Assembly: GCA_946626905.1 (NCBI GenBank)
Contig: CAMOVA010000001.1
Coordinates: 1 to 64,000, forward strand
Reading direction: 5' to 3'
Source of the DNA: an uncultured Bacillota bacterium
Lineage (GTDB): Bacteria > Bacillota_I > Bacilli_A > RF39 > UBA660
DNA length: 64,000 nt
Part shown: positions 7,823 to 16,032 of the stretch, piece by piece
How the letters are laid out: each line of letters opens with the position of its first letter
How positions within the stretch are numbered: the first letter of the stretch is position 1
Position numbers and translations under genes: made by a program
Notes under the pieces: model-generated
Told to the model about the DNA's origin: nothing
Database searches by the model: none
What the model saw: only the letters and a program-made list of their open reading frames with translations

Positions 7823-10015
7823 TTATAAAAGTTTAAACTGTGAATTATATAATTCTGCATAAAAACCATTTTTTTCTATTAAACTATCATGTGTACCTTG
7901 CTCTATTATATTACCATCTTTCATAACTAAAATTAAATCTGCATTCTTTATGGTTGATAATCTATGAGCAATTATAAATGATGTTTTACCTTTTGTTAAT
8001 TTATCCATAGCAGTAGCTACTAATTCTTCTGTTCTTGTATCAACATTAGATGTTGCTTCATCAAGTATCAAGAAAGGTGCATCTTCAAGCATACCACGAG
8101 CTATTGTAAGTAATTGTCTTTGTCCTGCTGAAATTGAATCATTATCTTTTATATTTGAATCATATCCTTTAGATAATGTTTTAATGTAATGATCAACACC
8201 GACTTCCTTACAAACTTTATATATATCTGAGTCAGATACATTTTCTTTATTGAAAATAATATTTTCTTTTATTGTTCCATCAAATACCCAAGTATCTTGT
8301 AATACCATTGTAAATAGTTCATGAATATTTTCTCTTGATAATTCCTTAATAGATATATTATCTATTAAAATGTCTCCATCATTTATTTCATAAAATTTCA
8401 TAAGTAAATTTACTAATGTTGTTTTTCCAGCTCCTGTAGGACCTACAATAGCTACTTTTTTACCTGGTTTTGCGATTGCACTAAAATTATGAATTGTTGG
8501 TTTTTGATTTCCATCATATGTAAATGATATATTTTTAAATTCAATTGTTCCTTTAACATCTTTTTTATTTAATACTTTATATGACGATTCATTTTCTAAT
8601 TCTTCTTCATCTAAAAATTCAAATACTCTTTCTGAAGCAGCAGCTGTTGCTTGAAGCTGTGTAAATGCTTGCCCTATTTGTGAAAGAGGTGATGTGAATA
8701 ATCTAACATAAGCCATGAATGCAACTATTACACCAAAACTTATTACATCATTCATTGTTAAAAGAGCTCCTACTATACAAACCATAACATATCCAAAGTT
8801 ACCTATAAATCCCATTAATGGCATCATAAGACCTGATAAAAATTGACTTTTCATATTTGAATCATATAATTCTTCATTAAGTTCATTAAATTTTTTCTTT
8901 GATTCTTCTGTACCATTATATACTTTTACCACATTTAAACTTGAATATATTTCTTCAATGTGTCCATTCAAATTTCCTAAACTTTCTTGTTTTTTTACAA
9001 AATATTTTTGTGATTTTGATAAGATTACTGCCATAAATATAAATCCAAATAATGTAGATACAATCGCAGTTATAGCCATTATATAATTAGTTATAAACAT
9101 CATTATTATTGTTCCAAAGAACAATGTTACTGATGAGACTAATGTCGCTAATGAATGATTCATTGTAGATGCTATCATATCTACATCATTAGTTACTCTT
9201 GATAATATATCACCTGATTTATGTTTATCAAAATATTTAAGTGGTAATTTATTGATTTTTCTTGATATAGTTTTTCTTAATCTTTTAGCAAATTTATTAG
9301 AAACTATTGTCATTATTATTTGTTCAATATAAGTAAATAATGCACTAAGTACATATAAACAAATTAACAACAGTGTAATTTGTTTTATTTTACTCATATT
9401 TATTTTTGGATCTATAACTTTTTTAACACTATTAGGCATTTTATCTAGTTGTTTATATATTTTTTTAGAATCCATATCTTTACTAATTTTACTACTAATT
9501 AAAATATAATTAATTTGATCTTCAGAAGATATTTTTATACCATCTATTTTTATTTCTTCTAATAATATTTGTTTTACACTATTTGGTATTTCTATATCTT
9601 TAAAATTTCTATTATTTAAATTTAAAAGAGTTTTTTGTAATTTTATTTTTTCTTCTTTTTTTATTAATTGACCTTTATAAGTACTATCATTTTCTTCTTT
9701 TAATATATTTGTTATTGTTTTTTTAGTGCTATCACTATTTATATTTAACATTACTTCTTTTGTTAATTTTTCAGTATTATTTGTATCAACTATTAAACCC
9801 TTTGTTATTTCATTTGTTAAATCTCTAAGTCTATTAGGAGATACTATTGATAATATAGCACCTAAAACAGCAAGTGAAAGTGAAATAATAATTGAAGTCT
9901 TATAAGAATCTAATTCTTTTATTAGTCTTTTAATTGAACCTTTAAAATCATTTGCTTTATCCCCTACGCCTTTCATTGGTCCATGAGCTAAAGGAGTATT
10001 TTTTTTCTTACTCAT
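7823..10015 (-). CDS. Heterodimeric ABC exporter subunit, catalytic half
   Basis: Half-transporter (730 aa) with an N-terminal cytoplasmic stretch, six membrane helices and a C-terminal ATPase. The membrane part carries a long insertion (~65-205) between TM1 and TM2, seen in many Bacillota YheH/LmrD-like subunits. ATPase motifs are Walker A GPTGAGKTT, signature SAGQ, canonical Walker B LILDEATSNVD with catalytic Glu, and H-loop IAHR. It overlaps the 3' end of the partner gene by 8 bases. With the degenerate partner this makes an asymmetric BmrCD/TM287-288-type exporter, probably for drugs, lipids or peptides. Substrate unknown. Confidence 0.92.
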   Translation of the reverse strand: MSKKKNTPLAHGPMKGVGDKANDFKGSIKRLIKELDSYKTSIIISLSLAVLGAILSIVSPNRLRDLTNEITKGLIVDTNNTEKLTKEVMLNINSDSTKKTITNILKEENDSTYKGQLIKKEEKIKLQKTLLNLNNRNFKDIEIPNSVKQILLEEIKIDGIKISSEDQINYILISSKISKDMDSKKIYKQLDKMPNSVKKVIDPKINMSKIKQITLLLICLYVLSALFTYIEQIIMTIVSNKFAKRLRKTISRKINKLPLKYFDKHKSGDILSRVTNDVDMIASTMNHSLATLVSSVTLFFGTIIMMFITNYIMAITAIVSTLFGFIFMAVILSKSQKYFVKKQESLGNLNGHIEEIYSSLNVVKVYNGTEESKKKFNELNEELYDSNMKSQFLSGLMMPLMGFIGNFGYVMVCIVGALLTMNDVISFGVIVAFMAYVRLFTSPLSQIGQAFTQLQATAAASERVFEFLDEEELENESSYKVLNKKDVKGTIEFKNISFTYDGNQKPTIHNFSAIAKPGKKVAIVGPTGAGKTTLVNLLMKFYEINDGDILIDNISIKELSRENIHELFTMVLQDTWVFDGTIKENIIFNKENVSDSDIYKVCKEVGVDHYIKTLSKGYDSNIKDNDSISAGQRQLLTIARGMLEDAPFLILDEATSNVDTRTEELVATAMDKLTKGKTSFIIAHRLSTIKNADLILVMKDGNIIEQGTHDSLIEKNGFYAELYNSQFKLL

Positions 10016-11765
10016 ATTCTAATTCCTCCTTTGATAATTGAGAAAAAGCAATTTGTTTATATACATCACATTTTTTCAATAATTCTTTATGTGTACCTAT
10101 TCCTACTGCTTTACCATTTTCTAGAACTATTATTTTATCTGCATTCATAATAGTTCCAATTCTACCTGAAACTATTAAATTAGTTGCATTCTTAGTATAT
10201 TTTTTTAATTCTGTTCTTAAAACATAATCTGTTTTATAATCAAGAGCACTAAATGAATCATCAAATATATATATTTCAGGTTTTCTTGCGATTGCACGCG
10301 CTATAGATATTCTTTGTTTTTGACCACCCGAAATATTAGTTCCACCACTTGAAATATGTGAGTTATATTTATGATCTAATTTTAAAACAAATTCTTCTGC
10401 TTGAGCAACTTTAATTGCTTCTTTAACAATACTCTCTGTATATTCTTTTCCATTATCACCATATGTAATATTTTCTTTTACAGTTCCATCAAAAATAACT
10501 GCTTTTTGAGGAACATATCCTATTTTATTATGAAGTGCTTCTAATTTATAATCTTTGATATTAATACCATCTATTAATATTTCACCTTCTGTTACATCAT
10601 AAAAACGTGGCACTAAATTAATTAATGTTGATTTACCACTACCTGTTGATCCAATAAATGCGATTGTCTCTCCTTCATTTACTTTAAATGAAATATCTTC
10701 TATTACATAGTCAACCGCATCAGGATATTTAAATGAAACATTTTTAAATTCAATTGTTCCTTTTAAATCTGTATCATCACTAAACTTACCATCTTTTATA
10801 CTATTTTTTGTATCTAATACTTCATTAATACGTTTTGCAGATACACTTGCTCTTGGAAAAAAGATAAATATCATTGCTAACATTAAAAAAGACATAATTA
10901 CTTGCATTGCATATGATGAGAATACAATCATATCACTAAATATTGATAATTTAAGTGATAATGTAGCTTCCTTTATTAAATATGCTCCTATAAAATAAAT
11001 GCTTAGTGTTAAAAAATACATAACTAAATACATAACTGGAGACATTACCGCAAATGATTTTTGTACAAACATTTGCTTACTTGTTAATTCATTATTTACT
11101 TTTCCAAATTTATCTTCCCAGAATTTTTCAGCATTAAATGCTCTAACTACTCTAATACCCGAAAGTTGTTCTCTAGTTACTCCATTCATCTTATCTGTTA
11201 ATTTTTGTAACAACTTAAACTTTGGAACTACAATAAGTATTATTGTTGAAATTACTAACAACAAAATCATAACAGCTAAAGCTGTTGATAAACTCCATTC
11301 ATAACTTTTATTAACTATTTTAGTTATAGCCCAAACAGCTGTTATAGGAGCTTTAATTAGTAACTGTAATCCCATTCCTATTAACATTTCTATTTGTGTA
11401 ATATCATTAGTAGTTCTTGTTATTAAACTACTAACAGAAAAATCTTTTACTTCTCCTGTCGATAGTCCTAATACTTTCTTAAAAAGTTTCTTTCTTAATT
11501 TCAAAGAAAACTTAGAAGATAAAACTGCAATTACATATCCAACTATGACTGCAGTTACTAAACTACCAAATGCACAAAGCAACATAAACATACCATTATA
11601 TAATATATCACCCATACTACTTCCTTCAGTTTGAACTAAAGTAGTAATTTCTGACATGTAATCTGGTATTTTTAATTCTAACCACACTTGTATAAAAATA
11701 CATATAAATATTATTACTACTGTTAACCACTCTTTAACAGAAAAATTTTTTAATAATCTTATCAA
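10008..11765 (-). CDS. Heterodimeric ABC exporter subunit, degenerate-site half
   Basis: Half-transporter (585 aa): six-helix membrane domain (~1-305) and ATPase (~330-585). Walker A is GSTGSGKST and the signature ISGGQ is intact, but Walker B ends in FDD instead of DE, and the switch position reads VSGRIGT, Gly where His (or Gln in known degenerate sites) is expected. It therefore provides the non-catalytic ATP site. Translation starts at TTG (11765), placed by AAGGTGAT upstream. It is the first gene of a two-gene operon with its own promoter at 11818-11790. Confidence 0.92.
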   Translation of the reverse strand: MIRLLKNFSVKEWLTVVIIFICIFIQVWLELKIPDYMSEITTLVQTEGSSMGDILYNGMFMLLCAFGSLVTAVIVGYVIAVLSSKFSLKLRKKLFKKVLGLSTGEVKDFSVSSLITRTTNDITQIEMLIGMGLQLLIKAPITAVWAITKIVNKSYEWSLSTALAVMILLLVISTIILIVVPKFKLLQKLTDKMNGVTREQLSGIRVVRAFNAEKFWEDKFGKVNNELTSKQMFVQKSFAVMSPVMYLVMYFLTLSIYFIGAYLIKEATLSLKLSIFSDMIVFSSYAMQVIMSFLMLAMIFIFFPRASVSAKRINEVLDTKNSIKDGKFSDDTDLKGTIEFKNVSFKYPDAVDYVIEDISFKVNEGETIAFIGSTGSGKSTLINLVPRFYDVTEGEILIDGINIKDYKLEALHNKIGYVPQKAVIFDGTVKENITYGDNGKEYTESIVKEAIKVAQAEEFVLKLDHKYNSHISSGGTNISGGQKQRISIARAIARKPEIYIFDDSFSALDYKTDYVLRTELKKYTKNATNLIVSGRIGTIMNADKIIVLENGKAVGIGTHKELLKKCDVYKQIAFSQLSKEELEYE

Positions 11766-11789
11766 ATTATCACCTTACTAACATTATTC

Positions 11790-11818
11790 ATTTTATCAAA
11801 ATAACATATGTAAGTCAA
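11790..11818 (-). promoter_or_regulatory. Sigma-A promoter of ABC exporter operon
   Basis: Minus-strand TTGACT (11818-11813), 17-base spacer, TAAAAT (11795-11790), 25 bases before the TTG start. Confidence 0.7.
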
Positions 11819-11831
11819 TTTAAATTATTAC

Positions 11832-11969
11832 TCATTTACTATAAACAACATTAGTGTTTGTATATTGATTATTATTTAATTTTTCAATTCCTTTTGAGTT
11901 TAAAACTATAATTCCCATTACTACTACTATGAATAAAATCATATATTTGTTACTTACCATTTCTAACAT
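11832..11969 (-). CDS. 45-aa membrane peptide divergent from lexA, probable SOS-induced
   Basis: A 45-residue open frame beginning MLEMVSNKYMI and ending VVYSK. Residues ~9-23 form one hydrophobic membrane helix, followed by a short polar, Asn-rich tail that is probably extracellular. A strong AAAGGAG lies 8 bases before the ATG, and a perfect sigma-A promoter (TTGACA, 17-base spacer, TATAAT) lies upstream with a LexA-box-like sequence filling the spacer. In Bacillus and Listeria the gene divergent from lexA is yneA, a one-helix SOS cell-division inhibitor. This peptide has the same position and topology but no LysM domain. Function as an SOS division inhibitor is inference from context; the coding call rests on the RBS, promoter and membrane helix. 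Confidence 0.75.
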   Translation of the reverse strand: MLEMVSNKYMILFIVVVMGIIVLNSKGIEKLNNNQYTNTNVVYSK

Positions 11970-11993
11970 ACTATCACTCCTTTTTCTATATTG

Positions 11994-12022
11994 ATTATAT
12001 TACAAACACTTGTTCGTGTCAA
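11994..12022 (-). promoter_or_regulatory. Consensus promoter with LexA box in spacer (small SOS gene)
   Basis: Minus-strand -35 TTGACA (12022-12017), 17-base spacer and -10 TATAAT (11999-11994). The sequence CAAACACTTGTTCG at 12003-12016 lies in the spacer and matches the Bacillota LexA box CGAACNNNNGTTCG at all but one defined position, so LexA binding would block the polymerase. Confidence 0.8.
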
Positions 12023-12031
12023 TACAAAATA

Positions 12032-12098
12032 CAAAAAAATGTTCGTACTTTACATTTGCGAACAAACATTTGACAAACAAACAGATGTATGGTATAAT
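12032..12098 (+). promoter_or_regulatory. lexA promoter with LexA boxes
   Basis: Perfect -35 TTGACA at 12070-12075, 17-base spacer, -10 TATAAT at 12093-12098. Half-site-bearing boxes lie at 12032-12045 (CAAAAAAATGTTCG) and 12059-12072 (CGAACAAACATTTG); the latter overlaps the -35. Each keeps one good GTTCG or CGAAC half. The arrangement indicates LexA autorepression. Confidence 0.8.
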
Positions 12099-12120
12099 TT
12101 TCCTATCGAGGAGGGATTTT

Positions 12121-12738
12121 ATGGCTGAGCTTACAAAGCGTCAAGATGAAATATTATCATATATAAAAAAGTATATGGTAAAGCATGGATATCCACCTAC
12201 TATAAGAGAAATTGGTAAAGCACTTGATCTATCAAGTCCTGCGACTATTCATGCACACATTAAAAATTTAGAGAAAAAAGGATTAATAAAAAAAGGAAGT
12301 TCAAAAAACAGAGCATTAGAATTATTAGTTGATAATGAATTTGCACATAAGGATGATTTAACTGTTGATGTACCACTACTTGGTAAAATAACTGCGGGAA
12401 GCCCTATTGAGGCTATTGAACATCCTGATGAATATTTCTCATTGCCAACTTACTTAGTCCCTAAAAACAAAAAAGTATTTACTTTAAATGTAAGTGGAAC
12501 AAGTATGATTAATGCTGGTATATTAGATGGTGACATTGTTATTGTAGAACAAGCTAATACAGCACGCAACGGTGAAATCGTAGTTGCTATGACAGATGAA
12601 AATGAAGTTACTTTAAAAACATTTTATAAAGAGGATAACTACTTTAGATTACAACCAGAAAACGATACAATGGAACCTATTATTTTACAAAATGTTACTA
12701 TTCTTGGTAAAGCCATCGGATTATATAGAAAAATATAA
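12121..12738 (+). CDS. lexA: LexA SOS repressor
   Basis: SOS-response repressor and self-cleaving protease (205 aa). Residues 1-70 are a winged helix (PTIREIGKALDLSSPATIHAHI). The linker and C-terminal S24 domain hold the Ala-Gly cleavage site A92-G93 (ITAGSP), catalytic S128 (SGTSM) and K166 (LKTF). A longer in-frame opening begins at 12010, but it would include the promoter; GAGGAGGG at 12108-12115 places the start at 12121. Expressed from a promoter with LexA boxes and divergent from the 45-aa membrane peptide. Confidence 0.97.
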   Translation: MAELTKRQDEILSYIKKYMVKHGYPPTIREIGKALDLSSPATIHAHIKNLEKKGLIKKGSSKNRALELLVDNEFAHKDDLTVDVPLLGKITAGSPIEAIEHPDEYFSLPTYLVPKNKKVFTLNVSGTSMINAGILDGDIVIVEQANTARNGEIVVAMTDENEVTLKTFYKEDNYFRLQPENDTMEPIILQNVTILGKAIGLYRKI

Positions 12739-12767
12739 AAAAGAAATCATTTATTGATTTCTTTTTT
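12737..12767. terminator. Bidirectional terminator between lexA and queH
   Basis: AAAAAAGAAATCA (12737-12749) pairs with TGATTTCTTTTTT (12755-12767), loop of five. It includes the lexA stop and the queH TGA stop. Confidence 0.85.
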
Positions 12768-13376
12768 CATTCTCTCTATTTTTGAATAAGTACATCCACA
12801 AAAGTTTTGTCTATATAAATTATATAATTTTGAAAGTTCTATACTTCTTTTATATCCATTACTTTTTTTGAAATCAGAACTTAAAAATTTAACGCCATAT
12901 TTTTTTTCAAGTTTTTCCCCTATTTCATTTATTTTTTCTGCATTTTTATGAGGACTTACTGATAGTGTTGTTGTAAAGTAGTCAAAACCTTCTTCACTTG
13001 CTATTTTAGCAGCTGCTTCCATTCGAAGTGCATAGCATCCAAAGCATCTTAAGCCACCTTCTTTTTCTTGTTCTAAACCTTTTACTACTTTCTTAAATTT
13101 ATCTCTATCATACTTTCCTTTTTTAAAATGTACTTTATTTTTAAATACCATTAATTTGATCAATCGCTCTTGTTCTTTTAATCTTTTTAAATATTCTTCT
13201 TCAGTATCTATATTTGGATTATAATAATACACTGTTATTTCAAAATAATTAGATAAGTATTCTAAAACATAACTACTACAAGGGCCACAACAACTTTGTA
13301 ATAATAATTTCTTAGGATGTTCTGGATCTTGAGTCTTTAATATTTCTTCTAATTGTTTTTGATAATTTACTTTCAT
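12747..13376 (-). CDS. queH: Epoxyqueuosine reductase QueH
   Basis: QueH/DUF208 family protein (209 aa), which reduces epoxyqueuosine to queuosine in tRNA, a non-orthologous replacement of QueG. The family cysteines are present: CCGPC near residues 29-33, CFGC at 111-114 and CGC at 193-195, which bind the Fe-S cluster and metal. Its ATG immediately follows the TAA of the lipid kinase gene with no gap, so the two are co-translated. The preQ1-type transporter at 62910 is the other queuosine gene in the window, suggesting precursor salvage. Confidence 0.93.
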   Translation of the reverse strand: MKVNYQKQLEEILKTQDPEHPKKLLLQSCCGPCSSYVLEYLSNYFEITVYYYNPNIDTEEEYLKRLKEQERLIKLMVFKNKVHFKKGKYDRDKFKKVVKGLEQEKEGGLRCFGCYALRMEAAAKIASEEGFDYFTTTLSVSPHKNAEKINEIGEKLEKKYGVKFLSSDFKKSNGYKRSIELSKLYNLYRQNFCGCTYSKIERMKKEINK

Positions 13377-14300
13377 TTAATCTTCTTCAATAAATAGTTT
13401 TTTAATGTTTTTAAGTGGTAACATTATTTTAACATTTCTAACTATTTTGATTTCAAATGTATTTGTATCACCAACATATTTTTCACCATCTAAACTCCAT
13501 TTTGGATTATCTACATCATTAAATGTTACTTTAAATTTATCTGTTTTATAAAAATTAAATCCTGGCGCTTTTGTTATATCTGAAGTTTTTAATCTATACA
13601 ATCCACGAGCTATATCACGTTTTGCAGTGGCATCACACATTAATATTTCTATTCTATTATCATCCAATTTTATATTTTTATAAAAATTTTGAATACCAGC
13701 TATTCTATTAGCATTAGATATTAGAACAAATGAGAATTTTCCACTTATTGTTTTACCATCTACTTCATATGTTAAATCATATAATTTAGTTGGTCCATTA
13801 AAATCTTTTAAAGCTTCTATTAAATAAGCAAAGTATCCATATTTTTTCTTAAGTTCACGAGGTGTTTCATAAGATATATTAACAAATTTACCAAATCCTG
13901 CCGAATAAGTAAATGGTGTATCATTTATTGTACATATATCTATATTTTTTACTTTTCCATTTAATAATAATTTTAAATTACGTATTAAATGTTTACTATA
14001 TCCATACATTGCTCCTATATCATTAGCAGTTCCAACTGGTATGTGAGCTAATAATAATTTACGAGTTCTTTTGAAATTACCAGACATAACTTCATTAAAT
14101 GTTCCATCTCCACCTATTGATATAACTAAATCAACTGATTTCAATGATTCAATTATTTCTAATGCATGTCCTTTATATTCTGTTTTATAAATTATTGCTT
14201 CATACTCATAATCAAGCAATATTTTTTTTATTTTTTCTAATTCTTTATCAGTTATACCCTTTCCACTGTTTGGGTTATATATAACAGCACATGTTTTCAT
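13377..14300 (-). CDS. dgkB: Diacylglycerol kinase-family lipid kinase
   Basis: DAGK-catalytic-domain protein (307 aa from the chosen start). It has the nucleotide-binding NPNSGKG near the N-terminus, the diagnostic GGDGTFNEV motif near 70, IPVGTANDIG near 95 and a C-terminal beta-sandwich with SLDGE. DgkB of Gram-positives recycles diacylglycerol released during lipoteichoic acid synthesis; YegS- or BmrU-type activity on another lipid is an alternative. The frame is open from 14318, but GAGGTG before 14300 selects MKTCAVIYN. Confidence 0.82.
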   Translation of the reverse strand: MKTCAVIYNPNSGKGITDKELEKIKKILLDYEYEAIIYKTEYKGHALEIIESLKSVDLVISIGGDGTFNEVMSGNFKRTRKLLLAHIPVGTANDIGAMYGYSKHLIRNLKLLLNGKVKNIDICTINDTPFTYSAGFGKFVNISYETPRELKKKYGYFAYLIEALKDFNGPTKLYDLTYEVDGKTISGKFSFVLISNANRIAGIQNFYKNIKLDDNRIEILMCDATAKRDIARGLYRLKTSDITKAPGFNFYKTDKFKVTFNDVDNPKWSLDGEKYVGDTNTFEIKIVRNVKIMLPLKNIKKLFIEED

Positions 14301-14355
14301 ATAGTCACCTCTAATCACTTATATTATACATATTTAAAGTAAAAAAGCAAGAAAG

Positions 14356-14619
14356 TTAATTATTTTTTATATATTTTTCTAACTCTTCTAATTTTTCTCC
14401 ACGAAGTGGTCGACATTTTTTATAAGCTTCTAAATTTTTTAACATTTCTTTTGCCATACCAGCACATGATCCATAACCACATGCTCCACAATTATAACCA
14501 GGCAATCTTTTTAAATATTCTTCTTCTTTTGGATTTGTTTTATTTATTTTATTATCAACAACTACTAATACTATTCCTAAAATAAGTGCGGTTAAAGTTA
14601 TTATAAGTATTCCTATCAT
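14356..14619 (-). CDS. rnfB: Short RnfB: membrane helix plus one [4Fe-4S] domain
   Basis: Rnf complex subunit B, unusually short (87 aa versus about 180-330 aa). It has an N-terminal helix (~3-22) and the RnfB-specific Fe-S domain with C44, C47, C52 and C69 (NCGACGYGSC). The C-terminal ferredoxin domains with two or more CxxCxxCxxxC clusters are absent, and there is no room for them before the next gene. Its ATG overlaps the stop of the Cys-rich micro-ORF (ATGA). As last gene of the operon it may work with an external ferredoxin or with the Cys-rich peptide; this is inference. Confidence 0.85.
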   Translation of the reverse strand: MIGILIITLTALILGIVLVVVDNKINKTNPKEEEYLKRLPGYNCGACGYGSCAGMAKEMLKNLEAYKKCRPLRGEKLEELEKYIKNN

Positions 14620-14747
14620 TTTTTCATCTCCTTATATAAATTACATCCCATGCATTTATCACAATTATGGTCACATTTATTTTTATTTGATAAATATAAT
14701 GTTATAGCAAATAACACTATTATTAATAAAAATGGTACTATAATCAT
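14616..14747 (-). CDS. 43-aa membrane peptide with Cys-rich tail, in rnf operon
   Basis: A 43-residue frame (MIIVPFLLIIVLFAI..., ending NLYKEMKK) with one N-terminal membrane helix (~3-19) and a tail carrying four cysteines, C25, C29, C32 and C35 (CDHNCDKCMGC). It overlaps the rnfA stop and the rnfB start by four bases each (ATGA at both ends), strong evidence that it is translated. The Cys spacing could hold a metal or Fe-S centre. FeoB-associated Cys-rich membrane peptides look broadly similar. I do not recognise a named family. Confidence 0.7.
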   Translation of the reverse strand: MIIVPFLLIIVLFAITLYLSNKNKCDHNCDKCMGCNLYKEMKK

Positions 14748-15307
14748 AAATATCTTGCGAAAAGCAATGCCATAATTGCAGCTGTAAGTAATGCTATTGG
14801 ATGTCCTTTAAAAGATGCAGGTATATCATTTTTATCTATTTTTTCTCTCATACTAGAGAATAAATATATTACAAATGTAAAACCTAAACTACTAGAAATA
14901 CTATATACAAGCATTTCTACAAAACTATAGTTATTTGTTATATTAAGTAATACTATTCCAAGAACTGCACAATTAGTAGTTATAAGTGGTAAATAAAGCC
15001 CTAAAACTTGATGTATTTTATTTAAATATTTTTTTAATAATATTTCTAATAACTGAACAAGTGAAGCAATAACTAAAATAAATAATACTGTTTTTAAATA
15101 TTCTGTTTCAGTTGGAACTAATAAATATTTATATAAACACCAAGTTATTATAGAAGATAATGTAACTACTAACATTACTGATATACCCATATAAATTGCA
15201 TTACTTCTTTTTTTAGATGTTCCAATGAATGGACATATACCTAAAAATTTTGTTAATACTACATTTTCAGTAAGTAAGGCTGTTAAGCATATATTAATTA
15301 GATTCAT
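14744..15307 (-). CDS. rnfA: RnfA ion-translocating electron transport subunit
   Basis: RnfA/NqrE-type integral membrane protein (187 aa, six helices). The motif TENVVLTKFLGICPFIG near the N-terminus and LITTNCAVLGIVL near 110-120 are diagnostic, each carrying a cysteine that ligates the membrane [2Fe-2S] site shared with RnfE. The start lies inside the end of rnfE (14-bp overlap). Length normal. Confidence 0.95.
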   Translation of the reverse strand: MNLINICLTALLTENVVLTKFLGICPFIGTSKKRSNAIYMGISVMLVVTLSSIITWCLYKYLLVPTETEYLKTVLFILVIASLVQLLEILLKKYLNKIHQVLGLYLPLITTNCAVLGIVLLNITNNYSFVEMLVYSISSSLGFTFVIYLFSSMREKIDKNDIPASFKGHPIALLTAAIMALLFARYL

Positions 15308-15932
15308 TCTTATTACCTCCTCTTATATAGTTAAACAAAGCAAGTAAGCATGCTAATGTTATAAAAGCTCCTGCTGGTTTATTAAATATGTTTATAGGAA
15401 ATAAATCTGAATGAAAATTAATTTTAAGAATTATTTCATGATGTGTAATATTACTTATTTCTTTCATTATAGTTATTGTTTCATTACCTAATACTTCTCT
15501 TATTAACCCTAATACCATAAGAACAACTGTATAACCAAGTCCTACTCCTAAACCATCTAATACACTATTTTTAACATTTTCTTTAGATGCAACAGATAAA
15601 GCTCTACCTAAAACAATACAATTTACTACTATAAGTGGTAAATATATTCCTAATACTTTATATAAAGGATTAACATATTCTTTTAATAAAATTTCTAGTA
15701 CAGTTACTAATGTTGAAATAATAAGAATATATACTGGTATTTCTACATTTTTTGTTACATATTTACTTATTAATGAAACTATTAAATTAGAACAAATTAA
15801 TACAATTGTTACACAAATTCCCATAATGTAGGAATTTTCAAAATTATTAGTTATAGCAAGTGCTGAACATAAACCTAATAATAATACTAAAACAGGATTT
15901 TCATTTACTATTCCATTTATTATTCTTTTCAT
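15294..15932 (-). CDS. rnfE: RnfE ion-translocating electron transport subunit
   Basis: RnfE/NqrD-type membrane protein (212 aa). The N-terminus NPVLVLLLGLCSALAIT and the mirrored LIVVNCIVLGRAL carry the conserved cysteines; with RnfA it forms the inverted-repeat pair that moves electrons across the membrane. GGAGG before the ATG. Follows the 29-aa micro-ORF by 9 bases. Confidence 0.95.
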   Translation of the reverse strand: MKRIINGIVNENPVLVLLLGLCSALAITNNFENSYIMGICVTIVLICSNLIVSLISKYVTKNVEIPVYILIISTLVTVLEILLKEYVNPLYKVLGIYLPLIVVNCIVLGRALSVASKENVKNSVLDGLGVGLGYTVVLMVLGLIREVLGNETITIMKEISNITHHEIILKINFHSDLFPINIFNKPAGAFITLACLLALFNYIRGGNKNESN

Positions 15933-15941
15933 TTTAACCTC

Positions 15942-16031
15942 CTATTTAACTAAATTAGTAACAACGTATAATATTGTTCCACAAATTAATGCTGTTAATG
16001 TTAAAACAATAATACCTTGATATTTTTTCAT
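15942..16031 (-). CDS. 29-aa single-helix peptide in the rnfG slot
   Basis: A 29-residue frame (MKKYQGIIVLTLTALI..., ending TNLVK), essentially one membrane helix, lying one base after the rnfD-G stop, with GGAG in the end of that gene as RBS and a TAG stop 9 bases before rnfE. It occupies the place where rnfG stands in the canonical rnfCDGEAB order, and its sequence resembles the N-terminal helix of RnfG. It may be a remnant helix or a small structural subunit. Coding status is inferred from position, RBS and hydrophobicity. Confidence 0.6.
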   Translation of the reverse strand: MKKYQGIIVLTLTALICGTILYVVTNLVK

Positions 16032-16032
16032 A

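Noticed and set aside
12010..12120. N-terminal extension of LexA from the upstream ATG
   Set aside because: It would span the promoter -35/-10 and LexA boxes; the RBS and family length fix the start at 12121.
14303..14360. Frameshifted 3' half of rnfB
   Set aside because: Only about 50 bases separate rnfB from the next gene, and no CxxCxxC coding pattern occurs in any frame.
12747..15307. Mycoplasma-type genetic code (TGA as Trp)
   Set aside because: queH, rnfA and other genes end in TGA at the family-appropriate length, with Trp written as TGG.
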